From: Nitrosopumilaceae archaeon
GTDB lineage: Archaea > Thermoproteota > Nitrososphaeria > Nitrososphaerales > Nitrosopumilaceae
Assembly: GCA_900620265.3 (NCBI GenBank)
Contig: UYNY03000017.1
Location: 31,432 to 95,431 of the forward strand
Reading direction: 5' to 3'
Length of the DNA: 64,000 bases
Of this stretch, positions 41,742-50,826 are shown in pieces (positions within the stretch are counted from its first letter, which is position 1; each line of letters starts with the position of its first letter). The position numbers and the translations under genes are program-made. The notes beneath the pieces were generated by a model. The model was not told where the DNA came from and did no database searches. It saw only the letters and a program-made list of their open reading frames with translations.

Positions 41742-42926
41742 ATGGGATTGTGCAACAGCTGTTACAGGAGGAACATCGTGCGCGACATGCTGTGCCAGAC
41801 GTGCCTTGACTCCGGGGCCAGCGTCAGCCCCAGGTCCGCCGCCTGCTCCAACTGCGGCAGGAGGAGCGTGGCGTCCCTCGGCAGGTGCTCGGCCTGCTAC
41901 CAGTACTACCGGACCCACGGGATCGAGAGGCCGCTCCGGAACGAGAGGGCAGCCGCCCCGCCCGGCGAGGGGTGCAGCAACTGCGGCGCCCCGAACGTGA
42001 TAGCGAGGGGCAGGTGCTCGGCCTGCTACCGGTACTTTAACCGGCACGGGAGGGAGCGCGATCCCGACGGGCGCGTGCGCGCGCCGCCGCCACCGCGCGG
42101 CTCGCACGCGACCCCCTGCTCCGTCTGCAGCAGGCCCGGCGTCGTCTCGCGCGGCCGGTGCTCCTCGTGCTACCAGTACTTTAACAAGCACGGCAGGGAC
42201 CGCGACCCGGACCGGCTGCGCGCGCTGATCGAGAGGGCGCTGCGCCCGGCCGCCCGCCAGTGCTCCAACTGCGGCAAGAACCAGGTGACGTCAAAGGGGA
42301 GGTGCGCCGCCTGCTACCAGTACCTGAGGACGCACGGGATCGAGCGGGATCCGGCCGGCATGCGCGTGCGCGCCGGCAGGGACGGCAGGCGCGAGAAGGA
42401 GAGCTGCGTGAACGGGTGCGAGCTCGAGCCGCGCACGTGGGCCGAGGGGCTCTGGAGCGATCCCTACTATGGATCGAGGCCAAAGATCACGGCGATGGTC
42501 GGCGGGCACGAGGAGGACGTCGAGTCCGGCTGGCTCTGCGCGACGCACTATGCGCGGTGGAAAAAGTACGCGTGCACGGAGGTCGAGGTGAGCCCCGGCA
42601 CCACCGCGCTCGTCTACGCGCGCGGCCCCTGGATATGCAGGGGGCGCGTCCTGTACGACCCGGGCCCGTGCGCCGGCGTGCCGATGAAGCTTGACAGGGA
42701 CGGGCGCACCGGCGAGCTTGACTGCGGCAGGTCAAAGCCCGACGACCTTGACATATTCCTCGACGGGCTCTGCCAGGACTGCAGGAACGCCGAGCACGGG
42801 GTAATATACGAGCGCGCCGTGGGGATGGCCGGCGACCCGCACCCGCGCCCCGACGTGATGATCCGGGCCCTCTCGGATATCATGCGCGAGATGGCCGAGG
42901 ATCCCGGGCCGCAGGACGACGCCTGA
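41742..42926 (+). CDS. Multi-zinc-knuckle repeat protein
   Basis: A 394-residue Cys-rich protein. After an N-terminal CxxC pair (MGLCNSCYRR, LCQTCLD) come four copies of a roughly 45-60-residue unit with the pattern C-S-N-C-G, six to nine residues, G-R-C-S-A-C-Y-Q-Y-x-R-x-H-G-x-E-R. Each unit has four Cys fit to hold one zinc. The last 180 residues carry further Cys (CVNGCE, LCATHYARWKKYAC, ICRG, LCQDC). The ATG at 41742 fits a TATA-like GCTTATTTG at 41707-41715; GTG at 41727 is the alternative. Placed between divergent liv genes, it could be a regulator or RNA-binding protein, which is inference. Confidence 0.7.
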   Translation: MGLCNSCYRRNIVRDMLCQTCLDSGASVSPRSAACSNCGRRSVASLGRCSACYQYYRTHGIERPLRNERAAAPPGEGCSNCGAPNVIARGRCSACYRYFNRHGRERDPDGRVRAPPPPRGSHATPCSVCSRPGVVSRGRCSSCYQYFNKHGRDRDPDRLRALIERALRPAARQCSNCGKNQVTSKGRCAACYQYLRTHGIERDPAGMRVRAGRDGRREKESCVNGCELEPRTWAEGLWSDPYYGSRPKITAMVGGHEEDVESGWLCATHYARWKKYACTEVEVSPGTTALVYARGPWICRGRVLYDPGPCAGVPMKLDRDGRTGELDCGRSKPDDLDIFLDGLCQDCRNAEHGVIYERAVGMAGDPHPRPDVMIRALSDIMREMAEDPGPQDDA

Positions 42927-42974
42927 GTGCCGCGCCGGATACGCTTTAATGGATCGCGGGATCCCCCGCGGCGC

Positions 42975-43733
42975 GTGGCGATCCTCGGGCTTGAGGGCAT
43001 CCGGAAGAGCTTTGGCGGCAACAGGGTGCTTGACGGCGTCGACATGGAGGTCGGGCGCGGCTCGATCTGCCAGCTGATAGGGTCAAACGGCAGCGGCAAG
43101 ACGACCCTCATCAACTGCGTCTCTGGGCTCTACGTGCCCGACTCGGGGAGGGTGGTCTTTGACGGGACGGACGTGACGCGCCTCGGGCTGCGCGGCACGT
43201 TCCGCGCCGGGCTGGTCCGCACCTGGCAGATACCGCGCCCCTTTGCCGTGCTCACGGCGCTTGAGAACATGCTGGTGGCCGGCGGCCCCAACAGGGGCGA
43301 GTCGTTCCTGCGCGCGCCGCTGCGCGGGTGGGTTCCCGACGAGGAGGCGCTGGTCGGGCGGGCCCTCTCGCTTGCCTCGGACGTGGGGCTCGAGGGCAAG
43401 GGCGGCGAGCGCGGCTCGGAGCTGAGCGGCGGGCAGAAGAAGCTGCTCGAGCTCGGCCGCGCCATGATGTCGGGCGCCCGGATGGTGCTGATGGACGAGC
43501 CGATAGCAGGGGTGAACCCGACGCTCGCGCACGAGATATTCGAGCGCATCGAGCGCATCCGCAGGGAGCACGGGATCACGTTCCTCATAGTGGAGCACCG
43601 GCTGGACATCTCGTTCCAGTACGTGGACCGCGTCTTTGCGATGGACGGCGGCCGGATAATAGCGGAGGGGACTCCGGACGAGGTCTCGTCCCACCCCGGC
43701 GTGATCGAGTCGTACCTGGGGGGCGCCCCGTGA
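42975..43733 (+). CDS. livG: Branched-chain amino-acid type ABC transporter ATPase LivG
   Basis: A 252-residue ABC ATPase with Walker A GSNGSGKTT, Q-loop, signature ELSGGQKKLLELG, Walker B MVLMDEPIAGVNP (the AGVNP form is typical of LivG), and the switch His in LIVEHRL. The GTG at 42975 sits about 28 nt after a TATA-like GCTTTAATG; the in-frame sequence upstream is not needed. Its stop overlaps the livF start. Confidence 0.93.
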   Translation: MAILGLEGIRKSFGGNRVLDGVDMEVGRGSICQLIGSNGSGKTTLINCVSGLYVPDSGRVVFDGTDVTRLGLRGTFRAGLVRTWQIPRPFAVLTALENMLVAGGPNRGESFLRAPLRGWVPDEEALVGRALSLASDVGLEGKGGERGSELSGGQKKLLELGRAMMSGARMVLMDEPIAGVNPTLAHEIFERIERIRREHGITFLIVEHRLDISFQYVDRVFAMDGGRIIAEGTPDEVSSHPGVIESYLGGAP

Positions 43734-44443
43734 GCTCCGTCTCTGCGCGCGGGCTCGAGGCCGGGTACGGCGCCAGCCGCGTCATATTCGGTGTGGACTT
43801 TGAGGCCCCGCCCCGCCAGATAACCGTCATAGTCGGGCCCAACGGCGGCGGCAAGAGCACCCTGCTAAAGGCCGTCTTCGGGCTGTGCACCGTCCACTCC
43901 GGCTCGATAACGTGCGGCGGGAGGGAGGTGGCCGGCATGCCGCCGCACCGCATAGCCAGGGAGGGCGTCGCGTACCTGCCGCAGACTGACAACGTCTTCT
44001 CGGCGCTCACCGTCCGGGAGAACCTGGTGATGGCCGGCTATGCGCTCTCAAAGGCCGAGCGCGCCGAGAGGATGCCGGGCGCCCTGGGCGCGTTCCCCGA
44101 GCTGCAAAGGTACGAGTCGGGCAGGGCGTCGGTGCTCAGCGGCGGGCAGAGGCAGATGCTTGCCATGTCGATGGCGCTTTTGCGGCGCCCCGCCGTCATG
44201 CTCTTTGACGAGCCGACGGCCGGCCTCTCGCCAAAGCTTGCCGGCCAGGTGCTAGATAACATCACGTCCGTGCGGGACCGGTTCGGGATCACGGTGGTGC
44301 TGGTCGAGCAGAACGCGCGGCGCGCGCTCGGCATCGCCGACCGCGCGTTCCTCATAGCTGGCGGGAGGCGCGTCTTTGACGGGCCGCCGGACGGCCTGCT
44401 CTCGAACCCTGACCTCGGGAGGATGTACCTGGGGCTCACCTGA
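43730..44443 (+). CDS. livF: Branched-chain amino-acid type ABC transporter ATPase LivF
   Basis: A 237-residue ABC ATPase that pairs with LivG. Walker A GPNGGGKST, signature VLSGGQRQML, Walker B VMLFDEPTAGLSP (the AGLSP form marks LivF), and switch VLVEQNARRA. Starts at a GTG overlapping the livG stop (GTGA). The 3' end overlaps the convergent triple binding-protein gene by eight bases. Confidence 0.93.
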   Translation: MSSVSARGLEAGYGASRVIFGVDFEAPPRQITVIVGPNGGGKSTLLKAVFGLCTVHSGSITCGGREVAGMPPHRIAREGVAYLPQTDNVFSALTVRENLVMAGYALSKAERAERMPGALGAFPELQRYESGRASVLSGGQRQMLAMSMALLRRPAVMLFDEPTAGLSPKLAGQVLDNITSVRDRFGITVVLVEQNARRALGIADRAFLIAGGRRVFDGPPDGLLSNPDLGRMYLGLT

Positions 44444-47400
44444 GGGACGTCGCGCCGCCCGAGTACCTGCCCACCTTTGCCCATGCTCCGTCCTCGAGCC
44501 CCCAGATGTCGTATCCGGACCCCTCGAGGTCGCCGGCCCCGTTGAGCCTTGTACCTCCGAGCGCGCCGCTGTACCTCTCGGCGATCCCCGGCAGGAGCGC
44601 CGCGGCGTCCCCGCCGCCGGCCGACGCCTCGGCGGCGAGCCCCGCCAGCCAGACGGCGTCGAACATCGAGTCAGCATACGAGCTTGGCGCCCTGCCGAGC
44701 ACGCGCATGACGTGCGCCTCTACCATGTCCTTGACGGGGTTGTCCTGGGCGCCCGCCTGCACCGTCGTAAAGCGCGCCGCCTCTGCGAACGCGGCCGCTG
44801 CCGAGCCGTCAGATACGGACGCGTCCCTGGCGCTCGCGTCGGTCCCGAACCACCTCGTCTCCGCCAGGATCCCGTGGGACGCGGCCGCCCCCATCACGCC
44901 GGTTATCTCCTCGAACCCCGCGTACACGACTGCCACCCTGCCGGAGCCGCCTGCTAGCGCCGCCTCTGCGACCGCCGCGGCAAGGTCGGAGGCGAGCCCG
45001 GCGTAATCGGCGGAGCCCGGGTCGTACCTTATGCCGGGCAGCATGCCGGGGAACTCGTCCCGGAGAGCCCCTACCAGCCCGTCGCCCCAGATATCGCCCC
45101 TCCAGACGGGGACTGCCGACCCGATCCCCTCGTGCGACATCAGCGAGGCAAGGGCCGCCGCCTGCCCGGTGTCGTCGGGGACGAGCCTGAATATGCCGTC
45201 CTGTACGGCAAGCTCCGGCGCCGTCGAGCAGCATGATAGGAGCACCAGCCCGTTCTCGCGGGCAAAGTCCGCCACCTGCGCCAGCGAGGCGCTGTTGTCA
45301 GGACCCACGATGATCCGGGCGCCCGCCCCGTGCAGCCCCGTGATGGCGGCAAGGGCGCCGTCCTCCCCGTACCTTGCAACCTCCATGTCAAGGTCCCAGC
45401 CGGCGCCGCGCGCGTCAAGGTCCCTGTTGAACTCGGCGAGCGCCAGCTCGGCCGCCTCCGCGTTCTCGGGGTTGTGGCTGTGCTCCAGCGCCTCCGGCGC
45501 CAGCCTGCCTATCAGGAGCGTGCCGGTGACGTCCCGCGTGCCCGAGAGCTCGACCGTCCCGTCGGCCCCGCTGTAGGTGCCCACCCTGGCCCACCCGGAC
45601 CCGTCTATGCCCCACACGTCATAGTCTGCGCCCGCGCTGTCGCCGGCCGCGTTGAGGGTTATCCCGCCGAACGCGCCCCCGTACCCCTCGGCCGCGGCTC
45701 CGAGGGCGCCCCTCACGGCGCCCGGGTCGGCGCTGCCGGCCCCCGATATTGCCAGCCCCGCTATCCACGCCGCGTCGTACGCGGTGTGCGCGTACGCGTT
45801 GGCGTCACTGCCGAGCTCGCCCCTCACGTGGTCAGAGACGCGCGCGGCGACCGGCCCCTCGGACGCGGCCGCTATCACCATCAACAGGCCCGTCCCGCGC
45901 ATGAACTCGGCCCTGCCCGGATCACCGACCAGGCCGAGGTCCCCGGTGCTCGGGCCCGACCCGAACCACCTCGTCCCCGCCAGCACGCCGTGCGCGGCGG
46001 CCTCGTCTATGAACTCTGCCATCTCGGAGAACCCCATGTACCAGACGGCGACCTCGGACGCGCCGGATCCGGCCTCCTGCACCCTGGCCGCCAGCGATGC
46101 CGCCGCCGCCCCGATGTCGCCGCCGGGCTCGTACCTGACCCCCTCGTCAAACTCGCCTGAAAACTCGTCGGCGCCCGCCTGGCGGAGCCCGTCGCCCCAC
46201 GCGTCGCCCCTCCACGCGGGGACGACCGTGGTGATCCCCTCCTGCTCCATCAGCCGCGCCATCGCCGCCGCGTGCTGCCTGTCGTCGGGCACCATCCTGA
46301 ATATCGAGTCGCCCTCTATTGCAAGCGACGGCGCCGACGAGCAGCACGCCAGCACCGCCATGCCCGCCCCGTCCGTGTACCCCTTTGCCCCGGTGAGCGT
46401 CTGGCTGCTGGTCGCCCCCAGTATGACTCCGATCCCGGCGCCGTCAAGCGACTCGAGGCCCGCTATGGCCCCCTCCGCGCCGCTCCCCGTGTCGCGTATC
46501 TCAAGCGCCATCCTCCACGTCTCCCCCGTCTCCTCGAGGTGCCCGTTAAAGTCGGCCACCCCCAGCTGCGTCGCGATCAGCACCTCCTCGCCGAACGTCG
46601 CCAGATCCCCCGTCAGCGGGACAAGCATGCCGACTGACACCTCGCCGAGGCCCGCCTCGTCCAGCGTGATCCTGCCGTACTCATGGCCGAACGAGCCGAT
46701 CCTCTTCCACGAGCCGTCCCTCACCCCCCAGATGTCATAGTCGCTGCTCGCAAGGTCGCCGGCCTCGTTGAGGGCGGTGCCGCCGATGGCGCCCTCGTGG
46801 CGATCGGCCACGACGGGGAGCGCGTCCCTGACTATCCACGCCTCGGAGCTGCCCGCCTCGAGTACGGCCAGCCCGAGGAGCCACACGGTGTCATAGGTGG
46901 CGTGCGCGAACGTGCTCGGCTCGGAGCCGGTGATCCCCCTCACGTGGTCCCTGACGCCGTAAAAGTGCGACCCGCCGGACGCCGAGGCCTGGATGGTGGT
47001 GAACCTGGCCCCCTCGGTGAACGCGAGCGCCGCGCCCGCCGCGAGCGCCGGGTCGTTGGTGCTCGCGTCGGAGCCGAACCACCTCGTGCCGGCCAGTATG
47101 TCGTGGGCGGCCGCCTCCCCTGCCAGCTCTGCCATCTCGCCGAACCCCATGTAGATGACGGCCGTCGCGCCCGCGCCGTGCTCGTCTGAGGCGCCCCGTA
47201 CGATCCCCGCAAGCTCGGATGCGACTGCCGCAAAGTCGGCCGTCTCCGGGTCGTATCTTACGCCGTCGAGCATCACGCCCCCGAGCGCCGCGCCCGCCGC
47301 CTCGTGCAGCCCGTCGCCCCATACATCGCCCCTCCAGACGGGGACGGCCGCCTCGATCCCCTCGTGGGCCAGGACCGCCCGGAAGACCCCGCCCTGGCTC

Positions 47401-47882
47401 CTGTCGTCCGTTATCAGCCTGAAGACCGGGTCGTCCGGTATCGCGAGCGAGGGCGCCGTCGAGCAGCACGAGAAGAGCACCATCCCGTTCTCCTCGGCGT
47501 ACCCCTTGATGTTGGTGATGCTGGCGCTCGTCTCGGGGCCGGAGACGAGCTTTATGCCCGACTCGTTCAGCTCGGCGAGCATCTCAAGCGCGACGTCCGG
47601 ATCACTCTGGGTGTCGCGGACGGTGACGCTAATGCGCCACTCCTCCCCGATCTCCCCGAGGTACTCGTTGAACCTCGTCTCGGCGAGCCTGGCCGCCTCT
47701 GCGTTCTCCCTGCCGTACGTCCCAAAGTCGCCGCTCGATGCCGCGAGGACGCCGATGTCCACCACGCCCGGGATCGGCTCAAGATCCGGGGGCCCGTCCC
47801 CGAAGAACCCGGTCGCCGCGTATGCGGCAAGGGCCGCCACCGCCACCACGATGCCCACACCTGCGACCTTTTTAGAGTCCAT
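44436..47882 (-). CDS. Membrane-anchored protein with three tandem LivJ-type ligand-binding domains
   Basis: A 1148-residue extracellular protein. After an N-terminal membrane anchor (about residues 6-26) it holds three consecutive type I periplasmic-binding (Leu/Ile/Val-type) domains, at roughly 41-410, 411-785 and 786-1148. Each repeats the same landmarks: a glycine-rich start strand, the Cys-Cys motif SCCSTAPSLAI (ACCSSAPSLAI in the second), VPVWRGDxWGDGL, GTRWFGxDAS-like, and YDIWG near the end. The third domain is most degraded at its N-terminus. Binding proteins of this family normally have one domain. A TATA-like TTTAAT at about 47909-47914 supports the start at 47882. The likely partner is LivHMGF nearby. 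Confidence 0.88.
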   Translation of the reverse strand: MDSKKVAGVGIVVAVAALAAYAATGFFGDGPPDLEPIPGVVDIGVLAASSGDFGTYGRENAEAARLAETRFNEYLGEIGEEWRISVTVRDTQSDPDVALEMLAELNESGIKLVSGPETSASITNIKGYAEENGMVLFSCCSTAPSLAIPDDPVFRLITDDRSQGGVFRAVLAHEGIEAAVPVWRGDVWGDGLHEAAGAALGGVMLDGVRYDPETADFAAVASELAGIVRGASDEHGAGATAVIYMGFGEMAELAGEAAAHDILAGTRWFGSDASTNDPALAAGAALAFTEGARFTTIQASASGGSHFYGVRDHVRGITGSEPSTFAHATYDTVWLLGLAVLEAGSSEAWIVRDALPVVADRHEGAIGGTALNEAGDLASSDYDIWGVRDGSWKRIGSFGHEYGRITLDEAGLGEVSVGMLVPLTGDLATFGEEVLIATQLGVADFNGHLEETGETWRMALEIRDTGSGAEGAIAGLESLDGAGIGVILGATSSQTLTGAKGYTDGAGMAVLACCSSAPSLAIEGDSIFRMVPDDRQHAAAMARLMEQEGITTVVPAWRGDAWGDGLRQAGADEFSGEFDEGVRYEPGGDIGAAAASLAARVQEAGSGASEVAVWYMGFSEMAEFIDEAAAHGVLAGTRWFGSGPSTGDLGLVGDPGRAEFMRGTGLLMVIAAASEGPVAARVSDHVRGELGSDANAYAHTAYDAAWIAGLAISGAGSADPGAVRGALGAAAEGYGGAFGGITLNAAGDSAGADYDVWGIDGSGWARVGTYSGADGTVELSGTRDVTGTLLIGRLAPEALEHSHNPENAEAAELALAEFNRDLDARGAGWDLDMEVARYGEDGALAAITGLHGAGARIIVGPDNSASLAQVADFARENGLVLLSCCSTAPELAVQDGIFRLVPDDTGQAAALASLMSHEGIGSAVPVWRGDIWGDGLVGALRDEFPGMLPGIRYDPGSADYAGLASDLAAAVAEAALAGGSGRVAVVYAGFEEITGVMGAAASHGILAETRWFGTDASARDASVSDGSAAAAFAEAARFTTVQAGAQDNPVKDMVEAHVMRVLGRAPSSYADSMFDAVWLAGLAAEASAGGGDAAALLPGIAERYSGALGGTRLNGAGDLEGSGYDIWGLEDGAWAKVGRYSGGATSLR

Positions 47883-47914
47883 TTCCGCGCGCCGCGGGGC
47901 CACCGTCTATTAAA

Positions 47915-49495
47915 CTAGTATATCGTGACCGTGCCCTCGTCCTGGTTGTAGATGCCTACCGGGACCCACGCCCCGTCCCTCACGCCTAGCATCTCATAGT
48001 CGCCGCCGTCAAGATCACCTGCCGCGTTCAGGTTTATCTCCCCCGTGGCCCCCTCATAGTCGCCGGCCACATCATGAAGAACCGCCTTTATCCCCTCGAT
48101 ATCCGTGCTCTCCGTCTCCAATATGGCCATCCCGACCACCCAGACGGAGTCATACGAGGAGTGGGCAAAGTAAGTCGGCTTGCGGCCCAGCTCCTCATTG
48201 ACATAGTTCTCGACGCTCACGTATATGGGGTTCTCCGTCGACGCCGCCGCCACCTGGAGGGCCGTGTACTCGACCTTTTGCGCAAACTCCGATGCCAGCG
48301 GATCCTCCACCAGGCCCTTTTCCTTTGCGGTGCCGTCCGGGCCGAACCACCTCACGGAGGAGAGGGCCTCGTAGTCGTTGGCCGCCTGCGAGACCAGCGT
48401 TATCTCGTTAAAGCCGAGGAAAAAGACGCCCACCTTTTCGGCCCCGTTCTTGTCTATCAGGTTCTGGACCCTATCCTCAAGGAGCGAGACGGATGCGGAG
48501 AACACCGTCGTGTCGGGATCATACTTGATCCCCTCCTCCACGGTGCCGCCCAATTCCTCGAACGCCTCGGTGGTGGTCTTTTGAAGGCCGACGCCGTAGG
48601 CGTCGTTCCTCCACACCCCGATGATCCTCTCAATGCCGGCATCCCACATCACGGCCGCTAGGGCGGGGCCCTGGTTGCTGTCGTCCGGTATCAGCCTGTA
48701 CACGTTGTCGCCCTCTATCGCGAGCTCCGGGGATGTTGAGCAGCAGCTGACCAGCAGCATCCCGTTGCTGTCCGCGTACGGCTTTACGTGCTTTGTGTTG
48801 CTGCTCGTCTCCGGGCCTAGCACTATCTTTACCCCCCTCGCGTTGAGAGACTGGAGCTTTTCAAGCGCGGTGGTCTCCTTGGTCTCCGTGTCCTCGGAGA
48901 TGAGGTTAAAGCTCCACTGCTCGCCAATCTCCTCCAGGTACTCGTTGAACTTTATCACCCCGAACTCCGTCCCCTTGAAGTTCTCCTGGCCGTGACCCGA
49001 GAGGCGGCCCGTGAGCGGCAGCAGGGATCCTATGTCTATCTCGCCCATGAGGCCCTCTGCATCCTCCATCCCGTCCATGACCTCCATCTCCTCGGTCTCC
49101 ATCATCTCCATCTCCTCAGTCTCCATGACCTCCATCTCTTCTGTCTCCATCATCTCCATCTCCTCGGTCTCCATGACCTCCATCTCTTCTGTCTCCATCA
49201 TCTCCATCTCCTCGGTCTCCATCATCTCCATCTCTTCCATCTCCATGGACTCCCTGTCAGATACATCCACCATGACAAACCCGCGATCGACCAGCGCGTC
49301 GACCGACGCCTCCTTTACGCATGCCGGCGTCCCGCGCGGCGACTCGAGCAGGACCCTCCCGTCGGGGCACATTATCTCCTCTATGGCGGTCCCCGAGTTG
49401 AACTGGGAGAGCGGGGACGCCGCATGCGCGGCCTGCATCGTAAACATCATGGCAAAGACCGCCGCCACCGTCATGACCTGCGTTGTGCTGGACAC
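47915..49495 (-). CDS. Secreted LivJ-type binding protein with N-terminal module and Met/Glu repeat
   Basis: A 526-residue extracellular protein: signal peptide (about 1-26, ending AHA), a 45-residue module with two Cys (IMCPDGRVLLESPRGTPACV), a Met/Glu-rich tract at 84-140 built from an eight-residue repeat METEEMEM or METEEMEV, and a single ligand-binding domain from about 152 with SCCSTSPELAI and WFGPDG as in the triple-domain protein. It lacks the membrane anchor of its neighbour. GTG at 49495 lies 26 nt from the palindromic TATA box at 49517-49526. The coding repeat is also a DNA repeat of 24 bp units. Confidence 0.9.
   Translation of the reverse strand: MSSTTQVMTVAAVFAMMFTMQAAHAASPLSQFNSGTAIEEIMCPDGRVLLESPRGTPACVKEASVDALVDRGFVMVDVSDRESMEMEEMEMMETEEMEMMETEEMEVMETEEMEMMETEEMEVMETEEMEMMETEEMEVMDGMEDAEGLMGEIDIGSLLPLTGRLSGHGQENFKGTEFGVIKFNEYLEEIGEQWSFNLISEDTETKETTALEKLQSLNARGVKIVLGPETSSNTKHVKPYADSNGMLLVSCCSTSPELAIEGDNVYRLIPDDSNQGPALAAVMWDAGIERIIGVWRNDAYGVGLQKTTTEAFEELGGTVEEGIKYDPDTTVFSASVSLLEDRVQNLIDKNGAEKVGVFFLGFNEITLVSQAANDYEALSSVRWFGPDGTAKEKGLVEDPLASEFAQKVEYTALQVAAASTENPIYVSVENYVNEELGRKPTYFAHSSYDSVWVVGMAILETESTDIEGIKAVLHDVAGDYEGATGEINLNAAGDLDGGDYEMLGVRDGAWVPVGIYNQDEGTVTIY
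49076..49246 (-). repeat. 24-bp coding tandem repeat (METEEMEM/V)
   Basis: Tandem units of 24 bp, alternating between two variants so that a 48-bp higher-order period is visible. They encode the acidic Met-rich spacer of the secreted binding protein. Near-identity of copies at the DNA level suggests recent expansion by slippage or recombination. Not CRISPR: there are no spacers. Confidence 0.85.
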
Positions 49496-49516
49496 GGGCC
49501 CGCGGCCCCCGGGGCC

Positions 49517-49526
49517 GTATATATAC
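49517..49526. promoter_or_regulatory. Palindromic TATA box of the binding-protein gene
   Basis: GTATATATAC is a perfect inverted repeat centred 26 nt before the GTG start of the minus-strand binding protein gene. On the plus strand the nnrE gene has its own box (CTTATTTTG at about 49553-49561), so this element probably serves only the minus strand despite its symmetry. Confidence 0.6.
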
Positions 49527-49585
49527 CGTGCATGTATCCTCCCCCGCCAAAGCCCTTATTTTGGCCGCGCCGGACGCGTGCTGGC

Positions 49586-50224
49586 ATGGCGATAACGGTG
49601 GAGCAGATGTACCGGATCGAGGAGAAGGGCCACGCCATGGGGTTCCTCAAAAAGTTCATGATGGAGAACGCCGGGGCGGCGGCCACCAGGCGCCTGGCGG
49701 CCCGGACGGACCTTGCCTCCAAGAGGGTGCTGGTGCTTGCCGGGCTAGGCAACAACGGCGGCGACGGGATGGTGATGGCGCGGCACATGGCCGGGCGCGG
49801 GGCGGACGTGACGGTCTGCCTGATGGGGGACCCGGGGGACATACGGACCGAGGAGAGCTCGTGGAACTGGTCGATACTGGAAAAGATGCCGTCGGTGCGC
49901 AGGATCCGGTGGGGTGATGACGCGGGGGATCCGGACATCATCATCGACGCGATGCTCGGCACCGGCATCTCGGGGGACGTGCGCGAGCCGTACTCGTCCG
50001 CGATCCGGTATGTAAACTCTGCAAGATCCCTCAAGGTCGCAGTCGACGTGCCGACCGGGCTCGACCCGGGGACGGGCGCCGTCTCGGCCGCGCACACGTC
50101 CTGCGACATGACGGTGACGTTCCACAGGACAAAGGAGGGGATCCCGTCGAGGCCCGACCTCACGGGCGACCTCTACGAGGAGCCGATAGGGATACCGCCC
50201 GAGGCCGAGGAGGGGATACTGTGA
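49586..50224 (+). CDS. nnrE: NAD(P)H-hydrate epimerase (YjeF N-terminal domain)
   Basis: Repairs damaged NAD(P)HX by epimerisation. The 212-residue protein has MENAGAAATRRLA, VLAGLGNNGGDGMVMARH, IDAMLGTGISG and AVDVPTGLDPGTG, the family signature. Unlike many archaeal proteins it is not fused to the ADP-dependent dehydratase domain, which must be encoded elsewhere. ATG at 49586 is supported by a TATA-like box about 28 nt upstream. Stop overlaps the next start. Confidence 0.9.
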   Translation: MAITVEQMYRIEEKGHAMGFLKKFMMENAGAAATRRLAARTDLASKRVLVLAGLGNNGGDGMVMARHMAGRGADVTVCLMGDPGDIRTEESSWNWSILEKMPSVRRIRWGDDAGDPDIIIDAMLGTGISGDVREPYSSAIRYVNSARSLKVAVDVPTGLDPGTGAVSAAHTSCDMTVTFHRTKEGIPSRPDLTGDLYEEPIGIPPEAEEGIL

Positions 50225-50826
50225 TAGTGCGCCAGATAGCGGTGGGGCGCATGCAGAACTTTACGTACGTGGTGTCAGGCGGCGGGGGCGAGGCGGCCGT
50301 CGTGGACCCGTCGTGGGATCTCGGCCTTGTAACCGGGGCGCTAGACGAGTCTGGCCTGCGCGCAAAGTACATCATCAACACGCACGGGCACTTTGACCAC
50401 GTTACCGGCAACGGTGAGCTGCAGGAGATCACGGGCGCCCGCATAGTCCAGCACGAGTCGTCGGAGCTCGAGCGCGACATCTCGGTCGCCGAGGGCGGCG
50501 CCGTGGAGATTGCGGGGGCCGCGCTGCGCGTGATGCACACGCCGGGCCACTCGCCTGACAGCATGTGCCTGCTCGGCGACGGCCTGATACTCTCCGGCGA
50601 CACTCTCTTTGTCGGGAGCTGCGGCAGGGTGGACCTGCCCGGCGGCAGCGCGAGGGACCTCTACAAGAGCCTCCAGAGGCTCCGGCAGCTAGAGGACTCG
50701 CTGGTCCTCTACCCCGGGCACGACTACGGGGGGACCCCCACGTCCACCATCGGGGCCGAAAAGGCGTCAAACCCCGTGATGCAGCCGCGCACGGAGGACC
50801 TGTTCGCAGAGATGATGGGGCAGTGA
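50221..50826 (+). CDS. Metallo-beta-lactamase-fold hydrolase, glyoxalase II/ETHE1-like
   Basis: A 201-residue metal hydrolase with THGHFDH, HTPGHSPDS, LSGDTLF and YPGHDYG, the complete ligand set of the glyoxalase II/ETHE1 branch. Possible roles are thioester hydrolysis or persulfide oxidation; with a single set of motifs the two cannot be separated. GTG start overlaps the nnrE stop; its stop overlaps the cobT start, forming a tight three-gene operon. Confidence 0.88.
   Translation: MIVRQIAVGRMQNFTYVVSGGGGEAAVVDPSWDLGLVTGALDESGLRAKYIINTHGHFDHVTGNGELQEITGARIVQHESSELERDISVAEGGAVEIAGAALRVMHTPGHSPDSMCLLGDGLILSGDTLFVGSCGRVDLPGGSARDLYKSLQRLRQLEDSLVLYPGHDYGGTPTSTIGAEKASNPVMQPRTEDLFAEMMGQ

Noticed and set aside
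49076..49246. CRISPR-like regularly spaced repeats
   Set aside because: The repeats are directly adjacent 24-bp units with no spacers and form an in-frame coding repeat of a secreted protein.
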